Shown: positions 1-11,900 of the stretch, piece by piece
Layout: each line of letters opens with the position of its first letter
Position numbering within the stretch: position 1 is the stretch's first letter
Assembly: GCA_009733575.1 (NCBI GenBank)
Contig: ML769457.1
Location: 64,619 to 128,618, forward strand
Origin: Gymnopus androsaceus JB14
Lineage: Eukaryota; Basidiomycota; Agaricomycetes; Agaricales; Omphalotaceae
Direction of reading: 5' to 3'
Length of the DNA stretch: 64,000 bases
The notes under the pieces: model-generated
Seen by the model: only the letters and a program-made list of their open reading frames with translations
Databases searched by the model: none
Told to the model about the DNA's origin: nothing
Translations under genes and position numbers: made by a program

Positions 1-44
1 GTTGTCTCTCTTAAACTTTGCCGCTTATCCGACGATCTTGTCAG

Positions 45-3000
45 ATATGGTTTCCTCTCTGAAAACGCTGAATTTGCGAGAAAGGTCGAGCAAGCGGGCA
101 TTGCTTTCATCGGGCCATCCCCTGAAGTCATTGACGGGCTTGGCGACAAGACAAAAGCGCGTACTTTGGGTACGATCCCTATCATTGTTCGTGTTTTGTA
201 GTCATGTCTAACATATGCACTACATACAGCCATGAAAGTAAACGTCCCAGTCGTCCCAGGTACTCCGGGCCCAGTAGCGAGTTACACTGACGGAGAGTCT
301 TTCATCAAAGAGTACGGTTTCCCTGGTAAGTGACATATCAGTTTCAGCATGGCAATATATTCACGTTTGGGATAGTCATCATTAAAGCCGCGATGGGAGG
401 TGGAGGACGCGGGATGCGAGTAGTTCGTGAACAATCCGACTTCCAGACATCTTTCGAACGTGCGGTCAGCGAAGCCAAAGCTGCCTTTGGCGACGGAACC
501 GTCTTCATCGAGCGTTTCCTCGAGCGACCGCGTCACATCGAAGTCCAACTTCTTGCGGATGCTCAAGGAAACACTATTCACTTGTTTGAACGTGACTGTT
601 CAGTCCAAAGAAGACATCAGAAAGTTGTCGAGGTGGCTCCGGCTACGCATTTACCTGAAGAAGTAAGACAGGCGATTCTGGCAGATGCTATCAAGCTCGC
701 GAAGAGTGTCGGCTACAGGAATGCTGGAACGGCCGAGTTCCTCGTCGACCAGATGGGAAGACACTACTTCATCGAAATCAACCCTCGTATTCAAGTCGAG
801 CACACTATTACTGGTGAGCAACGCGTGATTTTCTCTCTTCACATCTTGCTGACTTGAATTTCACAGAGGAAATTACCGGTATCGACATTGTGGCTGCTCA
901 AATTCAGATTGCTGCCGGTGCGACTCTTCCACAACTCGGCCTTACCCAGGATGCCATCACCAAACGTGGATTCGCTATCCAGTGTCGTATCACCACTGAG
1001 GACGCTGCTCAAAACTTCCAGCCAGATACCGGAAAAATCGAGGTCTACCGTAGCGCAGGCGGAAATGGAGTACGACTCGATGCATCCTCCTGGTTTTGCT
1101 GGAGCCCAAATTACTGTGAGTATTCCTTTTACCGATCAATCATTTTTTTGCGCTGACGTTTCGCGTCTTTCCAGCCCCACTACGACAGTCTGTTGGTGAA
1201 ATGTAGTGTAAGCGGAACTACCTATGAAGTGGCGCGTCGAAAGATGCTTCGCGCTCTTGTTGAATTCCGTATTCGTGGTGTCAAGGTGAGCAGCATCCAC
1301 TTACTACATCCTTGTTGTTGATCATGAATCTAGTTTCTAGACAAACATTCCCCTTCTTGTTCCGCCTTCTAACACACGATGTTTTCATTGGCGGAAAGAC
1401 CTGGACTACAGTATGCTACATCTACTCAGATAATGACCCTGTTCCTCAACATAGATCTTTCTAGTTCATCGATGATACTCCCGATCTCTTCAAACTCGTT
1501 CAGAGCCAGAACCGAGCTCAGAAACTTCTGTCTTACTTGGGAGACCTTGCTGTCAACGGAAGCTCTATTAAAGGTCAACAGGTACTACTCTTCATCTCTC
1601 TAGCTTTATGTAACTAGTGCTCAGTGATTTCTCTTGTTCCAGGGTGAACCAGGCCTGAAGGATGAAGTAGTCATACCGACTTTCCAAAACCGCGAAGATC
1701 CCAACGGACCACCTCTTGATACCACCTTCCCCTGCGAGGTTGGATGGCGAAACATTATTGTGGAGAAGGGCCCTGAAGCTTTCGCGAAAGCCGTACGTGA
1801 ATACCCCGGTACTTTGATTATGGACACAACCTGGCGTGACGCCCACCAATCGCTTCTCGCTACACGACTTCGAACAATCGATATGGTCAACATTGCTAAG
1901 GAAACTAGTTATGCGTTGGCGAATGCTTACAGTATAGAGTGCTGGGGTGGAGCGACTTTCGATGTTGCAATGAGGTTCTTGTATGAAGATCCCTGGGAGC
2001 GATTGGTGCGTTATAATTTGCTAGAAATTACGTGCCAACGCTGACAATGAATCAGCGCACCCTCCGTAAACTTGTGCCTAACATTCCCCTCCAAGCTCTC
2101 GTCCGTGGGGCAAACGGTGTCGGATACACTAGCTACCCGTATGTTATACCGTGTGGAGCCTCTTACTCGTTGCCTTCTGACGGTTCCCACTAGCGATAAT
2201 GCCATTTATGACTTCTCCAAGAAGGCTGTCGAAAACGGTCTTGATATTTTCCGAGTCTTTGATTCGCTGAATTACTTTGGTAAGAGTCTTTTGCTCTTAA
2301 TTTTTCAGGCCGTTATTGATAATTTTTGTCTCCAGAAAATGTATGTTTTCTGCGAGCTTTTCATATCCGATACAATGTTAAGCATCTTTTTCGTAGATGA
2401 AACTCGGTATCGATGCCGCAAAAAAAGCAGGTGGTGTTTGTGAAGCTGTTGTCTGTTACAGCGGAGACGTCGCAAGCCCCAAAGGAAACGAAATACACCC
2501 TGCAATATTACCTCGATTTCATTGATCAGTTGGTACAGGAAGGCATTCACGTACTAGGTGTGAAGGATATGGCTGGGTTGTTGAAGCCTGAGGCTGCAAA
2601 ATTGTGAGGCATTCCTTGAACACTGGATCTATCTTTGCTCATTTCCATTCACAGACTCATTGGTGCCATTCGAAAGAAATATCCTGATATTCCTATTCCA
2701 TGTCCACTCTCATGATACTGCTGGTATTGCAGCGGCTAGTATGCTGGCTTGTGCAGCGGCAGGCGCAGATGTCGTTGATGTTGCTATCGATAGTAAGCTT
2801 CTCGCAGATTTACCCAGCATTAGCCAGTTTCTCACCCTTCCTAAAATTAGGCATGTCGGGTCTGAACCTCTCAGCCATCCATGGGTGCAGTTTGTGGAGC
2901 ACTAGAACAAACTTCGCTGGGAACCGGTATTCGCTATGAAGATATTCAAGCATTAAACCTGTACTGGAGCCAAGTTCGCATTTTATATGGCTGCTTTGAA

Positions 3001-4536
3001 GCGAACGTTCGCGCCTCAGATTCTAGCGTCTTTGACCACGAGATGCCTGGCGGTCAATACACTAACCTTATGGTAAATGGGTGCGATTTCAGTAAAAATT
3101 TTCATCTGATGTCTGTTTTTGCGTCTAGTTCCAAGCCTCCCAACTTGGTCTCGGCACACAATGGACAGGTAACTTTTTTCTATTTCTAGAGTGGGATCAG
3201 AGCTTTAACGCCGTATTCTAGTCATCAAGCAGAAGTATATCGAAGCCAATGAGCTTGTAAGTCAAACTGCGACGCAGTAGAATGTGGATACGGATGCTGA
3301 TGTTGACTGATTTCTTCACTTCTTCAGTGTGGAAATATTGTCAAGGTCATTTCTATTCTTACTGTCAAATCATAACTGCTCATATTACCTTAACCAGGTT
3401 ACACCTTCGTCCAAGGTTGTTGGTGACTTTGCGCAATGGATGACCTCCAACTCGTTATCAAAAAAGGATGTTCTGGAACGGGCAGAGAATCTCGACTTCC
3501 CCTCTTCCGTGGTCGAATTTTTCCAAGGTTATCTCGGGCAGCCAGTGGGAGGTTTCCCAGAGCCTTTGCGTACTAAGGTGATCAGAAACAAACCAAGAAT
3601 CGATGGTCGTCCAGGAGCTACGATGGCGCCGTTGGAGTTTAAGAAGATCAAGGCGGAGTTGCGCGCGAAGTTTGGGAAGCATATTACAGATGCAGACGTC
3701 ACATCCTATGTCATGTATCCCAAGGTTTGTCTTTTGTGTCTAGTGCAACTCTATTCATCATTCTAACTATTCTTTATCAGGTCTTTGAAGAATACCAAGG
3801 TTTCATTGAGAAGTATGGCGATCTTAGGTATGTGCTGTGTTCGTTCGCGGGAGGATTTCACATGTCTGAAATGAATGGATCTCCTTAGTGTCATTCCTAC
3901 TCGGTACTTCCTGGGCCGCCCTGATATTGGCGAAGAGATGCACATTTCCATCGAAAAAGGCAAGACCCTCATCATCCGTCTTATGGCCGTTGGACCTGTT
4001 GTAGAAGGTCGCGCGCAGCGTGATGTCTGGTTTGAAGTGAATGGAGAGGTATGTTATTCTGGGGTCTTTCACATCCCCGCACAAAGTCCGTTCAATCGAC
4101 CTGACCCGATGTATCTCCATTATAACGTTAGGTTCGGGCAGTGTCTGTTGAAGACAAGAACTCGGCAGTGGAGACTGTATCGCGGGAGAAGGCTACTTCG
4201 GATCCCGGCTCCGTAGGTGCTCCTATGTCTGGTGTCGTTGTCGAGGTGCGGGTGAAGGAGGGCCAGGAAATAAAGAAAGGAGACCCTGTTTGCGGTAAGC
4301 ACAACTCCCTTCTAACTCCACCTATCGCTGAAGACGCTCTTTTGATTTCGTTCTACAGTCATGAGTGCTATGAAAATGGAATCCGCAGTCACTGCCCCCG
4401 TTTCTGGTCATGTTAAGCGTGTTGCTGTACAAGAAGGTTTGTAACTACTTCCCTCAATTATTCCTAAAACTAACTCACTGTTTATCTAGGCGATTCCATC
4501 AACCAAGGCGATTTGACCGTCGAAATTGTACATTAG
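45..4536 (+). CDS. PYC: Pyruvate carboxylase, 5' end missing
   Basis: Biotin enzyme that carboxylates pyruvate to oxaloacetate, the cytosolic anaplerotic step in fungi. The readable part starts in the biotin carboxylase domain ([11 protein letters not shown], then the ATP-grasp [10 protein letters not shown]), passes through the carboxyltransferase domain ([25 protein letters not shown]) and ends in the biotinyl domain with AMKME, whose lysine codon is at 4373-4375. Roughly 90 residues lie off the left edge. At least 15 short introns are visible, and a 5-nt exon at 2336-2340. Five single-base frame breaks of the +1 kind interrupt otherwise perfect family sequence, near 1083-1092, 1349-1353, 2481-2486, 2698 and 2865. 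They look like homopolymer insertions rather than decay, because everything between them is conserved. Identity is certain; integrity is not. Confidence 0.95.
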
Positions 4537-4686
4537 AACAATGTAAACCAAATGCCTGGCAAGACCGATGTACTATACCTGACCTGAACTTCTCCATGTA
4601 CTTTTATTAACTTTCATTCTACTCGGTTACAACCTTTCGTATATTGTACATTTTATTACATTGGAAAAATAGACGGCGTTCCACGT

Positions 4687-6177
4687 TCAATTTGACACAG
4701 AAAGTTGCTGCTCACACTCCAGATGCAATTCTTGTACGACATCCTGCCAATGAAAAATCAGTGATCAAACAAAAAGCAAAGAAAAGTGGATGTGTTACAC
4801 CAACCTTAGCTGGCATTACACGAGCCATTCTTCCTACTCCTGTACCCGCCCAAACCAAGAACCTATTCCGATCTTGATTCTTGATTCCTTCTTTGAATTT
4901 AGCCTGTAAGAGTTCCAGGCTTGAACCCTGTTCAAAATCCAACACGGTATCTAGAGCCCAAAAGCATGTCTATCAGTAATTTGACCCAAAGTGGCTAGAG
5001 CGAACGAGGAGCCAATGCGTAAGTAGAATTCGTAAGTAATTCAAGGTCGGAGTCGGAATCGGGTTCGAGGAGTAAAGACCTTTGCACACGACCTTCCGAC
5101 AGGCTACAATACGCGAATTAGGCAACTGACCGTTCCGCAATCCCCTTCCGTCGACTCCTTCAGGCCAATCTAACGTTCCTCTCGCCTGGTCGAACGCCAT
5201 GGTCCGCACTGTATCTTCCGACCGAGCTGCTATCAATGCCTTCCTCTGAGCATCTGTATATTTACTTTCTGGTGTAAGCAGAAAACGCGTTCCCAAAACA
5301 GCCCCAGAGACTCCAAGAGACAGCTGGAAAGCGATGTCTCTTCCGTTAGCTAGGCCGCCTGCAGCTAGGATGATAGGCCCCTGCGGAGATTCAGAAAACC
5401 GAGCTAGAATGCTTTGAATGAGGTCAGAGAGTGGCGGAGCAGAGCCGCTGCCATGTCCTCCTGATTCTATACCTAATAGCTCTGATTAGAAACACGCAGA
5501 TGCAATAAATCTATATTCAGCTTTGCACGTACCCTGCGCGACAATAACGTCTGGTTTAAGGTTGTTGACATAGTAAACAGCCTCTTCCAGAGAGTTTACT
5601 TGAATGAAGATCAAGGGAGGTTTTTTTCCCTCTGATGTATTGTCTCTCACGAATTGGACCCACTTTCCTAGATTATTTCCGAAAGAAAACCAAAGGGCTT
5701 GAACGTTTGAATTTAGTGCAGCGAGTAAAAGGCCTTCGGCCTCTTTGGAAGGCATCTTGTCAAGTATCCAAGCAAGAAATCCGACGCCAATAGAGATGAT
5801 TTCTGCATCCGAAATGTTGGACTCGAGGAGTGAGCGCGCTAGAGACAGCTCGGATAACAAGGTCTCTGCGGGTTCGTATCCAGAACTACGGATTGTTTTA
5901 CCATTACAGGTTCATTTTAGATTTAGGAATAACTTGCGATATGAATCCAAAGGCGCCACCATTCGTAGCTTGCGCGGCAAGTGCTCCTAGTATGTAAAAA
6001 ATCAGTAGCAGTATCACGATGAGGAATTGTGCAGGCACACCTCCACTGACTCCTGCCATTGGGGGAACGACCAGGGGAGTGCGAATACCTAGAGATGTAG
6101 ACCATCAGGAGGCATATTAAGCAAGTAATGGTGATAGTACCAAGCAGTTGAGTGAGACTAGTTTGAAGGCTTGCCAT
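4687..6177 (-). CDS. Nitronate monooxygenase (2-nitropropane dioxygenase family)
   Basis: FMN-dependent TIM-barrel enzyme that oxidises alkyl nitronates. The start at 6177 gives MASLQTSLTQLLG, then a 51-nt intron leads into RTPLVVPPMAGVSGG. Later come VIVAQGIESGGHGSG, carrying the family's active-site histidine, and the FMN phosphate-binding stretch ILAAGGLANGRDIA. The C-terminal part reads VWAGTGVGRMARVMPAK. One intron (5886-5937) has a GC donor with the classical GCAAGT consensus. The intron at 4951-5130 is 180 nt, long for this window, and may hide another exon. No frame breaks were found. The gene is head-to-head with the Rrp9 gene. Confidence 0.88.
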
Positions 6178-6417
6178 TGAAAGAGATGGTCAGAGACCTT
6201 GCTGGCTTGCTGTTTTTATAGGTGAGCGGAGAATAGCTGGTTGCGGAGAATGGCTGAGTAAGTGCTTGACCATTACTCGACGTATATCGGAGAGAAGTTG
6301 AAGCGGAAGCGGAATTTTCGGTTCTCAAGTCCGAAGCGCTCATGGCGCATAGATCACGTGAGGTCAAAGCTATCGAAAATTTCAGAATTTTGATTGAACT
6401 CGACCTAAAGTGTAACC
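6178..6417. promoter_or_regulatory. Shared divergent promoter region, NMO / RRP9
   Basis: These 240 bases separate the start codons of the nitronate monooxygenase (leftward) and Rrp9 (rightward) genes, so both promoters must lie here or overlap 5' UTRs. No clear TATA box is visible. The call rests on gene arrangement only. Confidence 0.5.
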
Positions 6418-8905
6418 ATGCCCGACTCGTTTTTCACGTCCAACAAACCACGGAAACGGAAGCGTACAGAGTCATCTTCAGCTCAGAGCTCGAGCAAAAG
6501 CAAGAAGACGCGACATACACCAAATGCAGGTTCCAAGGCGAAAAGTGCTGGTAAAACAAGGGCCAAACATCTTGACGAGGACCTGGATTCGGACCAGACT
6601 TCCGACGCCGGGGATGACGATGACTTGCGGGCCCCTTCAGATGCCGAAGATGAACTTGAAGGAGAGGATGATCCAGACGAGACTCCCGCAGAAAAGCGAC
6701 TACGTTTGGCTCAATTATATCTCGATGGCGTAAAGGAGGATCTGGCAGCCAACCAGGGTGACTTTGACGCTGCAGAAATCGACAAGGAGTTGATATCTAG
6801 TAGGCTGAGAGGTGCTCAGTACAAAGGCAAAGTTCATCTCTTCGTCGCAGATGAATTTGCAGAGGCTACCTCGTCACAGTTACGGGTAAAAGGTCATAGG
6901 TTCTCTTGCACTGCTGCTGTGGCATCTCCAGTCGCATCATCTTCAGGTTATCATCTTTTTACGGCCGGAAAGGAAGGCCATATATTTAAATGGGACCTTC
7001 AAAATGGCAAAAAGGTCGGGGCGATGTATAAAGTAAAGCCCGAAAAAGGGAAGGGGAAAGCGAAAGGGAAGGGCAAGGCTAACCCAGCGCCGACTGCAGG
7101 ACACACGTCCTCAGTGACCTCGCTCGCACTAACAACCGATGGTACCTATCTTGCTTCTGGTGCCATGGACTCTCGTGCAGGTGTATGGGATGCCAGAGTT
7201 TGTCGATGGATTACTGGTTTTGCTCATAAAGACGCCGTTTCGGTACGTTCTATTCTTCCCTGCGCATTCAGAAGCTAAAAATGTACCTAGTCCATTTCAT
7301 TTCGAACAAATACCAACTCAGCCTCAGCCTCTTCTTCCGCACACACACTTTATACCGCTTCTTTCGATAGAACCGTAAAATTGTGGACCCTACCTCCTGC
7401 CACTCCACTTATCTCCCTCTTATCCGACTCTAATTCCAAAGAGCCCCAAGCTCCTCCACAAAATATGGGCTATATAGAGACACTATTTGGTCATCAGGAT
7501 CAAATTTTAGCTCTAGACTGTCTCCCTTCCTTACCCACCTTACCCCCAATCTCCTCAGCGACCTTCACATCACGGCCGCCATCCTCCACAATAAACCCAG
7601 CTTCCGCTTCCGTCCCTGCCCCAGCAAAAACCTCCGCTTACTCTCGTCATCCACTTACTACTCCCGCCGAAACATTGCTTACAGTTGGAGCCCGGGACAA
7701 GACTGCTCGATTTTGGAAGGTTCCGGAGGAGACTCAGCTTGTTTTCCGTGGAGGGGGCGCTACTTCGTCCGCTGCTTCCGGCCAAGAAACCAGCACAAAG
7801 AGAGATAAGTTGCGGGATGTGCTGGAAGGGAAGATGGACGCTCTTGCCTCAGATGACGATGACGAAGACTCAGATGAAGAAAATGCCAACAGGAAGAAGG
7901 GCGGAAATGAACAGCACACATATATCGAAGGATCTATAGAGTCTGTCGCCATGATTGACGAAAATACTTTCCTAACCGGCGGAGACAGTGGGTCGATCTG
8001 TCTTTGGTCAACCTCGAAAAAGAAACCAATCTTCACATGTGGTGTCGCTCATGGCGTTTACGATCCATTAGACAAGGAAGGTGCAGGCGAAAATGAGGAC
8101 GGAGATGAGGAAGAAATCAAAATCCCACCCCACCCACGATGGATAACTGCTCTGGGGTCGCTTAGGTATTCGAATCTGTTTGCCAGTGGTGCGTACTTTT
8201 TTTTTTTTTACAAAGTTCCTAGTCTTTTGTTTTTGGCAATTTCCACATCTATATTGTTCTTTATCCACATGTTGCGTGCTCGCATCTTTCGTGTTCTTTC
8301 CAAAACCGTTTTAGCTTTGCAGTATCACATTTAACCTATCACTTTTTCTGGTGATCTTCTATTTTCTGATTTCTACCCACTCTATAGGTTCTTACGACGG
8401 TGCTATCCGGCTCTGGAAATTGTCTTCATCTTCCAAAAAAAACACCGAGAGCCAATTATCGACATTCACGCTCCTCTCCACAATCCCTTGCGCTGGCGTG
8501 ATAAACTCCTTACAATTTGTCACTCCTGAGGAAGGGTTCTGGGCGGGCGCAGAGTGGGCCTTGTCCGACCCTCGGTTATTGAATTCTTCGAAACCAAGGC
8601 AAACATCAGAGAACGATGCTACTGATCCAAGGAAACGAAACGCTGATGCCCGGCCGATCCTTCTCATTGCTAGTATAGGTCAGGAGCATCGGTTTGGGAG
8701 ATGGGTCAGCGTTAAGCGGCAGGTGGTTAAGGTTCCTTCGTCGTTACCTGGACAGGAGTCTGGGTTGCTGATGGATGGCATAGAAGTAAATGAGGGGGCG
8801 GGTAGTTCCCACGAAGGTGTTCAGATTCAGCGTGTGGCCGTTCGCAATGGTGCTACTGTGTTCGCACTGTTCCCGAAAGGTTGGGGGAAGGCTAAGACGG
8901 GTTAA
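6418..8905 (+). CDS. RRP9: U3 snoRNP WD40 protein Rrp9 (U3-55K)
   Basis: Nucleolar WD40 protein that binds box B/C of U3 snoRNA for 18S rRNA processing. Three exons (6418-7242, 7291-8188, 8388-8905) give 746 residues in one clean frame. The basic and acidic N-terminus (KPRKRKRTESS; DAGDDDDLR) is followed by the Rrp9 signature TPAEKRLRLAQLYLDGVKEDL. WD repeats include GHTSSVTSLALTTDGTYLASG, LYTASFDRTVKLW and ASGSYDGAIRLWKL. Ser/Pro-rich and acidic insertions between blades (about residues 330-480) make it longer than yeast Rrp9 (573 residues). The final frame ends GWGKAKTG. Reading is unambiguous. Confidence 0.93.
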
Positions 8906-11900
8906 AGCCTGCGTTCAGCACTCCCAGGTGATCATATATTGAAGCTGAGATCTTGTATAGGGAAAGGAGGTATGCCAGGACACAGTGGAAGCAAAAGTAT
9001 CACATACCTTGCATTGAATAAAATCATTCAATAATCATTTCTAGATATTCGCTCTCGGTCCTTGCCTCGGCATCGACCGTCGTTCAAAGTTCAAAGTTCA
9101 AACTCCTCAGCCCGAAGGGAAAATAAACACAACGTGATATTGTTCTTCGCGAGTATACATACTGATATATTTTTTTTGAAATGTTACTCGATGCTAATCC
9201 GGATCCGACTGAAACGGGTACTCAGATCTTAGAGAAATGCTAGACGATGATAGAGGTAATGACATCGACGTTGACAACATTGACAACGGCTTTTTCGACA
9301 TCGCACATTCTGTATGCATCATGAGTTTCCTATGCCTTTTGGTGTATACATTGAATGCTGAGGTAGCGTCTAGTCGAATGATAGCCTCAAGGAACATATT
9401 ACTACTGAGGGACCGAACAACATTCAGCGGTATTCAAGATTTTTACGACCTGTGCTTGCGAATGACATCGGAGCCTACTCATACTCGCTGATGCGCTTGG
9501 AAGTGAAGGTGATTGATAATATTTAGGCTGGTATGTCAAACGACTTCCACCTCATCGCCCGTACAGTTGTCAGCAAAGCGACCGCCTTTGATGGTCCGAA
9601 TCTCAGTATTTTACACTGAGAGAGATTAACTAGTGCGGTCCCAGATCTCGCTTTTCTGTGTATGATTTCACAATTGCAGTTAAACTTGACCACAGCAGCC
9701 CGACATCTACCCAAACGTCGCAGGGGCGTTGACATCGCCCGCCACCACCACAAATTTAGCGCATCTGTCATTCCTAAAATGCATGTGGTTTTCGAAATTC
9801 CTCACAAAATGGCACAAAATCTATAGCCAGCGCCTCCAACAAAGGATTTTTGATTGGTGGTGGGGGGAGATCTAATCTCGGATATGTTCAACCTTTGCGT
9901 TTCCATACCGTTATAGGTCTAACCATGTTGTAAGGATTGCGAAAAACTCGGAAATCGGTACCGTTTGTCACAGGGGATACTCTGTTGCTTGTTCAAAAGA
10001 GTCCAAGTCTGATGAGGCGCAAGCAATAACGTGCTCTAAAGCTTACATCACTGTAGTCACATAGGCTGAGATTCAGAACGCGTGCGCTCATATCTCAGTC
10101 TATGTTATGCCACCGTGTTTGCTTGTTTTCAGGTTTCAAAGGTAATGATAATACCTGCTTTGCCCGAGTAGAAGGGAGTCAGGTCCCAAAGTTGAAATAG
10201 GAAGTTGAAATGTGTACAAAAAAATCTGGGCATGTATGGTTTTGTAAGTATCCTGTCGTCTCTGTTCAGTTGCTCACACTTCCACATTGGGTTAGACCTA
10301 GTTCCACTTATGTGGTCTTCTGATTCCTTGCTTAAAGTATGTTTTTAGATCTCCTGTACTTACTACTGATGGTATCTAATTGAGCGACATTGTTGCGGCT
10401 GCACTCCTGAACTGAGCTCTAGTACCTGGACGCCCACATCCTATTGGCTGTTCGTTGGAATTGAAGGAATTTTTTTTTTTTTTTGAGTCTGTATGGCCCG
10501 GGCCTTCGACCAGCGAACTACCCGGCTCTCACTGCAGGCTCGCATTCTGCTGGTGAAGTGCATTGCAAATTGTTTCTTCTCCGAATTATAGACTCACTGA
10601 AAACGATTGAAGATTTAGTAGTCAATAAGCGTACTTGTGGCTGCTAGCTCCCAACTAAGGAACTGGGACTGGGCATTGAACTCCATTGGAGGTTCGCACT
10701 ATCACCAATCGCTTTTTTCAGATAAACGTTGTCAATCATGTGAGCTATCATAAGATAGCGCCACTGGGAAGAAGTAACGTTCATGAATCAGCTTCAGACT
10801 ACAGAGATTTCTTAGCTGTTTATTAGCCAGTTCCTCCCGGTTGCGCATACGCGACCGAGCTGAATAGAAGCGTAAATTAATCTTCAAGCCTAAGTTGCAC
10901 CTTATCTACGTACTATCTGCAAAACCCCCCACTCTTAAATAGCACAAATCACCAACTTAGCTCCATAGCCTGAAGATGCATATACAGTTTTCGATCGACT
11001 AGTATGAGAAACAGTAGTATGAGTCTCCATGCAACGACTCCCAGCCGAATTCTACCAAATGGCTACCTATTTGGCACATAGCATTAGGATAAACGGAAGA
11101 TGCTCTCAAGGGCCTTCAGAGTATGGATCCAGATGCTAAAAGGAAGCTATCACTGAGCCCGAGCTGATTTAGCAAACCCGGAAATATCGACGTCTGCGTA
11201 GGGACGACGCAGCGAAAGAGCACTGTTTTATTTCAACATGTACATGGCGAATTCATACCATTTTTTCCAAGCGACAAACTTGAACACAAGTTCCTTCCGC
11301 GTAAATGCATTCTCGACGTCGCTGGTATCGGTATCGGTATGATGGTGGCGTATCCAAGCAAAGAAGAGATACATATTGTCAAATCAAAATTATGAAAATG
11401 CGAAAAAAAGGTACGTCTCAAGGAATCTCACTCACATTCAAATCCTTTGAGATTTTAAGTCAAGCAAAGATCTGGAAAGAAGCTATTGCGTAGCTTACAC
11501 AAGAAGTTGAATCTAAAAAAAAACTTGGAAAAAGAGCGCTTTGACAGACTCAGGCCATCGATTACTTAAACGAACCTTCACTGTAGATATTTGAGTCGTG
11601 AAGGTAACTTGCAAGATCATGTCTTTGGCCTTCCTTGTCAGTGACTATATTACGGAATTACCTCCTACAGAAGTATTAGAGCCAAGCAGCTTTCGAACGA
11701 TTGAACAGGAGGAGGAAACTCGGTCCGATCCATCTTACCGATTTTTCCGTGTCGGTCCTAACTTAGCGCCCAGATCGCGTCTAAACACCGCACGTCAACG
11801 CCTTCGTCTAGTAGGTACGTTGAACGTTCGGATGACTGTTCAAGGTCTTTACTACATTCTACAGCTGCAGCGACTTTTCCAGATATATGTATCGCGCTCC

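Noticed and set aside
1083..2870. Programmed +1 frameshifting in pyruvate carboxylase
   Set aside because: Five unrelated sites with no shared slippery motif, and similar breaks in other genes, point to indel error instead.
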